NCBI GenBank assembly: GCA_011049295.1
Contig: DSCA01000002.1
Coordinates: forward strand, 1-6,173
Length of the DNA: 6,173 nt
Origin: Thermoplasmatales archaeon
GTDB taxonomy: Archaea; Thermoplasmatota; E2; UBA202; DSCA01
Direction: 5' to 3'
The position numbers and the translations under genes are program-made. This document shows, piece after piece, positions 4,985 to 6,173 of the stretch (within the stretch, counting starts at the first letter, position 1; every line of letters starts with the position of its first letter). Below the pieces are notes generated by a model, which saw only the letters and a program-made list of their open reading frames with translations, did not search any database and was not told where the DNA came from.

Positions 4985-5718
4985 TTTCCCAGCGTCTCGT
5001 CCAGCAGGGTGCCCACGATGCCCGACCGCCCCGAGCTCTGCTGACCGTGAGGCATGAACGGATAGAGGGCCATGGCCAGGTTGTGCAGGGTCATGGACTG
5101 GATGATGACCTTACCGGGTCCGGTGAGGGTGGTCAGGAACAGGCCCTCGCCGCCGAACAACATGGTTTTAATGCCCTTCACCCGCTCGATGTCGTAGTCC
5201 ACGCTGGCCTCCCAGCCCACCACGCTCCCCGTATCCACCTTTATCCGCTCCCCCTGCCCGAGGTCCATTTCTATGAAGTCGCCGCAGGCGTGGACAAAAG
5301 CCGTGCCCCTGCCGGACAGACGTTCCAGGATGAAGCCCTCGCCACCGAAAAAAATGGAGCCCAGTCGCTTCTGGAAGGCCATGCTGAGATCCACCGCATC
5401 CTCGGCGCACAGAAAGGCGTCTTTTTGCACCAGGTACTGGCGGCCGTCGTCGATGGCCAGGGGAATGATGGTGCCCGGCGCATTGCCGGCAAAGGCGGCC
5501 AGCCCGGTCCCCCCGGCGGGAAAAAACTCGGTGAGGAAAAAGGTTTCGCCCATGAACTTGCGGCCGATTCCCTTGAGCAGCCCGCCCCGCGCCCTGGCCT
5601 CCATGGTGATGTTGGGCGTCATGTACACCATGGACCCCGCCTCCCCGTAGATTTTTTCTCCGGGTGTCATCTCTATGGTCACTACCTGCAGATTGTCACC
5701 GGTTATTTTGTATTCCAC
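4981..5718 (-). CDS. AIM24 / TIGR00266 family protein
   Basis: The 245 residues follow the TIGR00266/AIM24 pattern, a family of beta-rich proteins of unknown biochemical function found in bacteria, archaea and yeast mitochondria. Glycine-rich strand-turn motifs recur: GEAGSMVYMTPNI (25-37), GIGRKFMGETFF (50-61), VQKDAFLCAEDAVDL (97-111), FGGEGFILERLSGRG (124-138), DTGSVVGWEASVDYDI (162-177) and FGGEGLFLTTLTGPG (188-202). The repeated FGGEG-(F/L)-L blocks suggest an internal duplication. It has no signal peptide or membrane helix, so it is probably cytosolic or membrane-associated. GTG 5718 is the only plausible start: an in-frame TGA lies at 5739-5737 and no other start codon lies between. 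GGTGA (5727-5723) provides an SD 4 nt away. It is the first gene of a two-gene unit with the 70-residue membrane protein. Confidence 0.92.
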   Translation of the reverse strand: MEYKITGDNLQVVTIEMTPGEKIYGEAGSMVYMTPNITMEARARGGLLKGIGRKFMGETFFLTEFFPAGGTGLAAFAGNAPGTIIPLAIDDGRQYLVQKDAFLCAEDAVDLSMAFQKRLGSIFFGGEGFILERLSGRGTAFVHACGDFIEMDLGQGERIKVDTGSVVGWEASVDYDIERVKGIKTMLFGGEGLFLTTLTGPGKVIIQSMTLHNLAMALYPFMPHGQQSSGRSGIVGTLLDETLGK

Positions 5719-5733
5719 ATGCTCACCGGGTAG

Positions 5734-5759
5734 AAATCATAGGTCGTTATTTATGATTT
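5734..5759. repeat. Perfect 8-bp inverted repeat at the AIM24 promoter, candidate operator
   Basis: AAATCATA (5734-5741) and TATGATTT (5752-5759) are exact reverse complements separated by 10 bp, with 18 bp between centres. The right arm overlaps the TATA-like element of the AIM24-family gene and the left arm lies between that element and the GTG start. The position fits a repressor site for a dimer; no regulator is identified. Confidence 0.5.
5747..5755 (-). promoter_or_regulatory. Possible TATA box of the AIM24-family gene
   Basis: The minus strand reads CATAAATAA, centred about 33 bp upstream of GTG 5718. That would give a short leader of several bases around the GGTGA SD. It overlaps the inverted repeat at 5734-5759. 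Confidence 0.5.
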
Positions 5760-5792
5760 GCTGAGCATCTCATTCCTGGAGAAGGCCAAAAA

Positions 5793-5800
5793 ATATAAAT
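5793..5800 (+). promoter_or_regulatory. TATA box of the CapK/PaaK-like gene
   Basis: ATATAAAT, preceded by an A-rich run (AAAAA), is centred 29-30 bp before ATG 5826. The mRNA would have a leader of only a few bases. The AGGA at 5820-5823 is just 2 nt from ATG, too close for a normal SD, so leaderless or near-leaderless translation is likely. Confidence 0.6.
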
Positions 5801-5825
5801 CCAACCCAGTATTGCACACAGGAAC

Positions 5826-6173
5826 ATGAATCCGCTCCTCAATCCGGTCTTTCTCCTTCAGGCAATCCGCGGTTATCTGACCGATGTCAACCGCGTGTGG
5901 CGGATATCCTACGACCAGCTGGAGCAGTACCGGGACCGGCAGTTCAGGCGCATGGTCCGCTACGCCTACGACGTACCCGTCTACCGGCGCAAGTACCGGG
6001 CGGCCGGCATCTACCCCGCCGACATCCGGGGAATCAAGGACATCAAAAAGCTGCCCACCGTCAGCAAGAACGACTTCCGCAAAAACTTCCCCCAGGGCAT
6101 CGTCCACCCCTACTTTGACACCACCCACGCCCACCTGGTGAGCACCTCCGGCTCCACCGGACAACCCGTCTCC
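5826..6173 (+). CDS. CapK/PaaK-like adenylate-forming enzyme (phenylacetate-CoA ligase family), 3' partial
   Basis: Reading from ATG 5826 gives 116 residues with no stop before the window edge. The N-terminal part has the family pattern of a helix with QLEQYRDRQFRRMVRYAYDVPVYRRKYRAAGI (31-62), IKDIKKLPTVSKNDFRKNF (70-88), and the ATP/AMP-binding P-loop STSGSTGQP at 106-114. These are the opening features of COG1541 proteins, which activate a carboxylate with ATP as an acyl-adenylate, in some cases going on to a CoA thioester. Members include phenylacetate-CoA ligases and CapK-type proteins from surface-polysaccharide clusters. The rest of the enzyme, including the adenine-binding and hinge motifs, lies outside the window, so the substrate cannot be given. 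No in-frame ATG lies in the spacer upstream, and a good TATA box supports this start. Confidence 0.88.
   Translation, partial: MNPLLNPVFLLQAIRGYLTDVNRVWRISYDQLEQYRDRQFRRMVRYAYDVPVYRRKYRAAGIYPADIRGIKDIKKLPTVSKNDFRKNFPQGIVHPYFDTTHAHLVSTSGSTGQPVS

Noticed and set aside
5751..6164. Open reading frame of 137 codons on the - strand at the right end
   Set aside because: It is antisense to the CapK/PaaK-like gene, whose motifs are convincing, and its 3' end runs through the TATA boxes of the spacer.
1..6173. tRNA, rRNA, CRISPR array, insertion sequence or defence system
   Set aside because: No spacer gene-free region is long enough for stable RNA genes or arrays, no terminal inverted repeats or transposase motifs are seen, and all protein genes have other assignments.

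Overview
The window is archaeal and almost certainly from a GC-rich euryarchaeote in the broad sense. The best single proof is a full two-lobed TATA-binding protein (tbp). It is supported by a UPF0058-family protein, a PGF-CTERM cell-surface anchor (an archaeosortase signal), TATA boxes at leaderless-like distances, and NAD synthesis through an aspartate dehydrogenase. The TBP sequence looks closest to Thermoplasmatota-type proteins as I remember them, so a Methanomassiliicoccales-like or related lineage is plausible, but I cannot place it without a search. Coding density is very high: nine complete genes and two genes cut by the window ends.

Region 1 (1-2937). The 3' end of a surface-protein gene on the + strand (to 215) converges on a four-gene operon on the - strand. 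In transcription order the operon is nadX (aspartate dehydrogenase), a membrane-anchored thioredoxin-like protein, a NapH-like membrane polyferredoxin, and a RimI-like N-acetyltransferase. The junctions are 1 bp, 1 bp and a 4-bp ATGA overlap, so this is one transcription unit. The thioredoxin and the polyferredoxin look like a redox pair that could move electrons across the membrane.

Region 2 (2938-3803). A 35-bp AT-rich spacer holds back-to-back TATA-like elements driving nadX to the left and nadC (quinolinate phosphoribosyltransferase) to the right. Neither gene has a Shine-Dalgarno (SD) sequence, so both mRNAs are probably leaderless. NadX and NadC catalyse the first and third steps of de novo NAD synthesis from aspartate. 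The middle enzyme, NadA, is not in the window.

Region 3 (3804-4775). A G-rich tract with a canonical G-quadruplex pattern spans the nadC stop. It is followed by the UPF0058 gene and then tbp, which has tandem TATA-like elements and a near-perfect SD. The tbp stop codon shares a CTAG palindrome with the stop codon of the convergent gene.

Region 4 (4772-6173). A two-gene - strand unit encodes an AIM24/TIGR00266-family protein and a 70-residue membrane protein, coupled by an ATGA overlap. Its promoter overlaps a perfect 8-bp inverted repeat. Divergent from it, a gene for a CapK/PaaK-type adenylate-forming enzyme starts at 5826 and runs off the right edge. Most of the window is housekeeping; the least described parts are the redox pair in the nadX operon, the AIM24/small membrane protein pair and the regulatory spacers.
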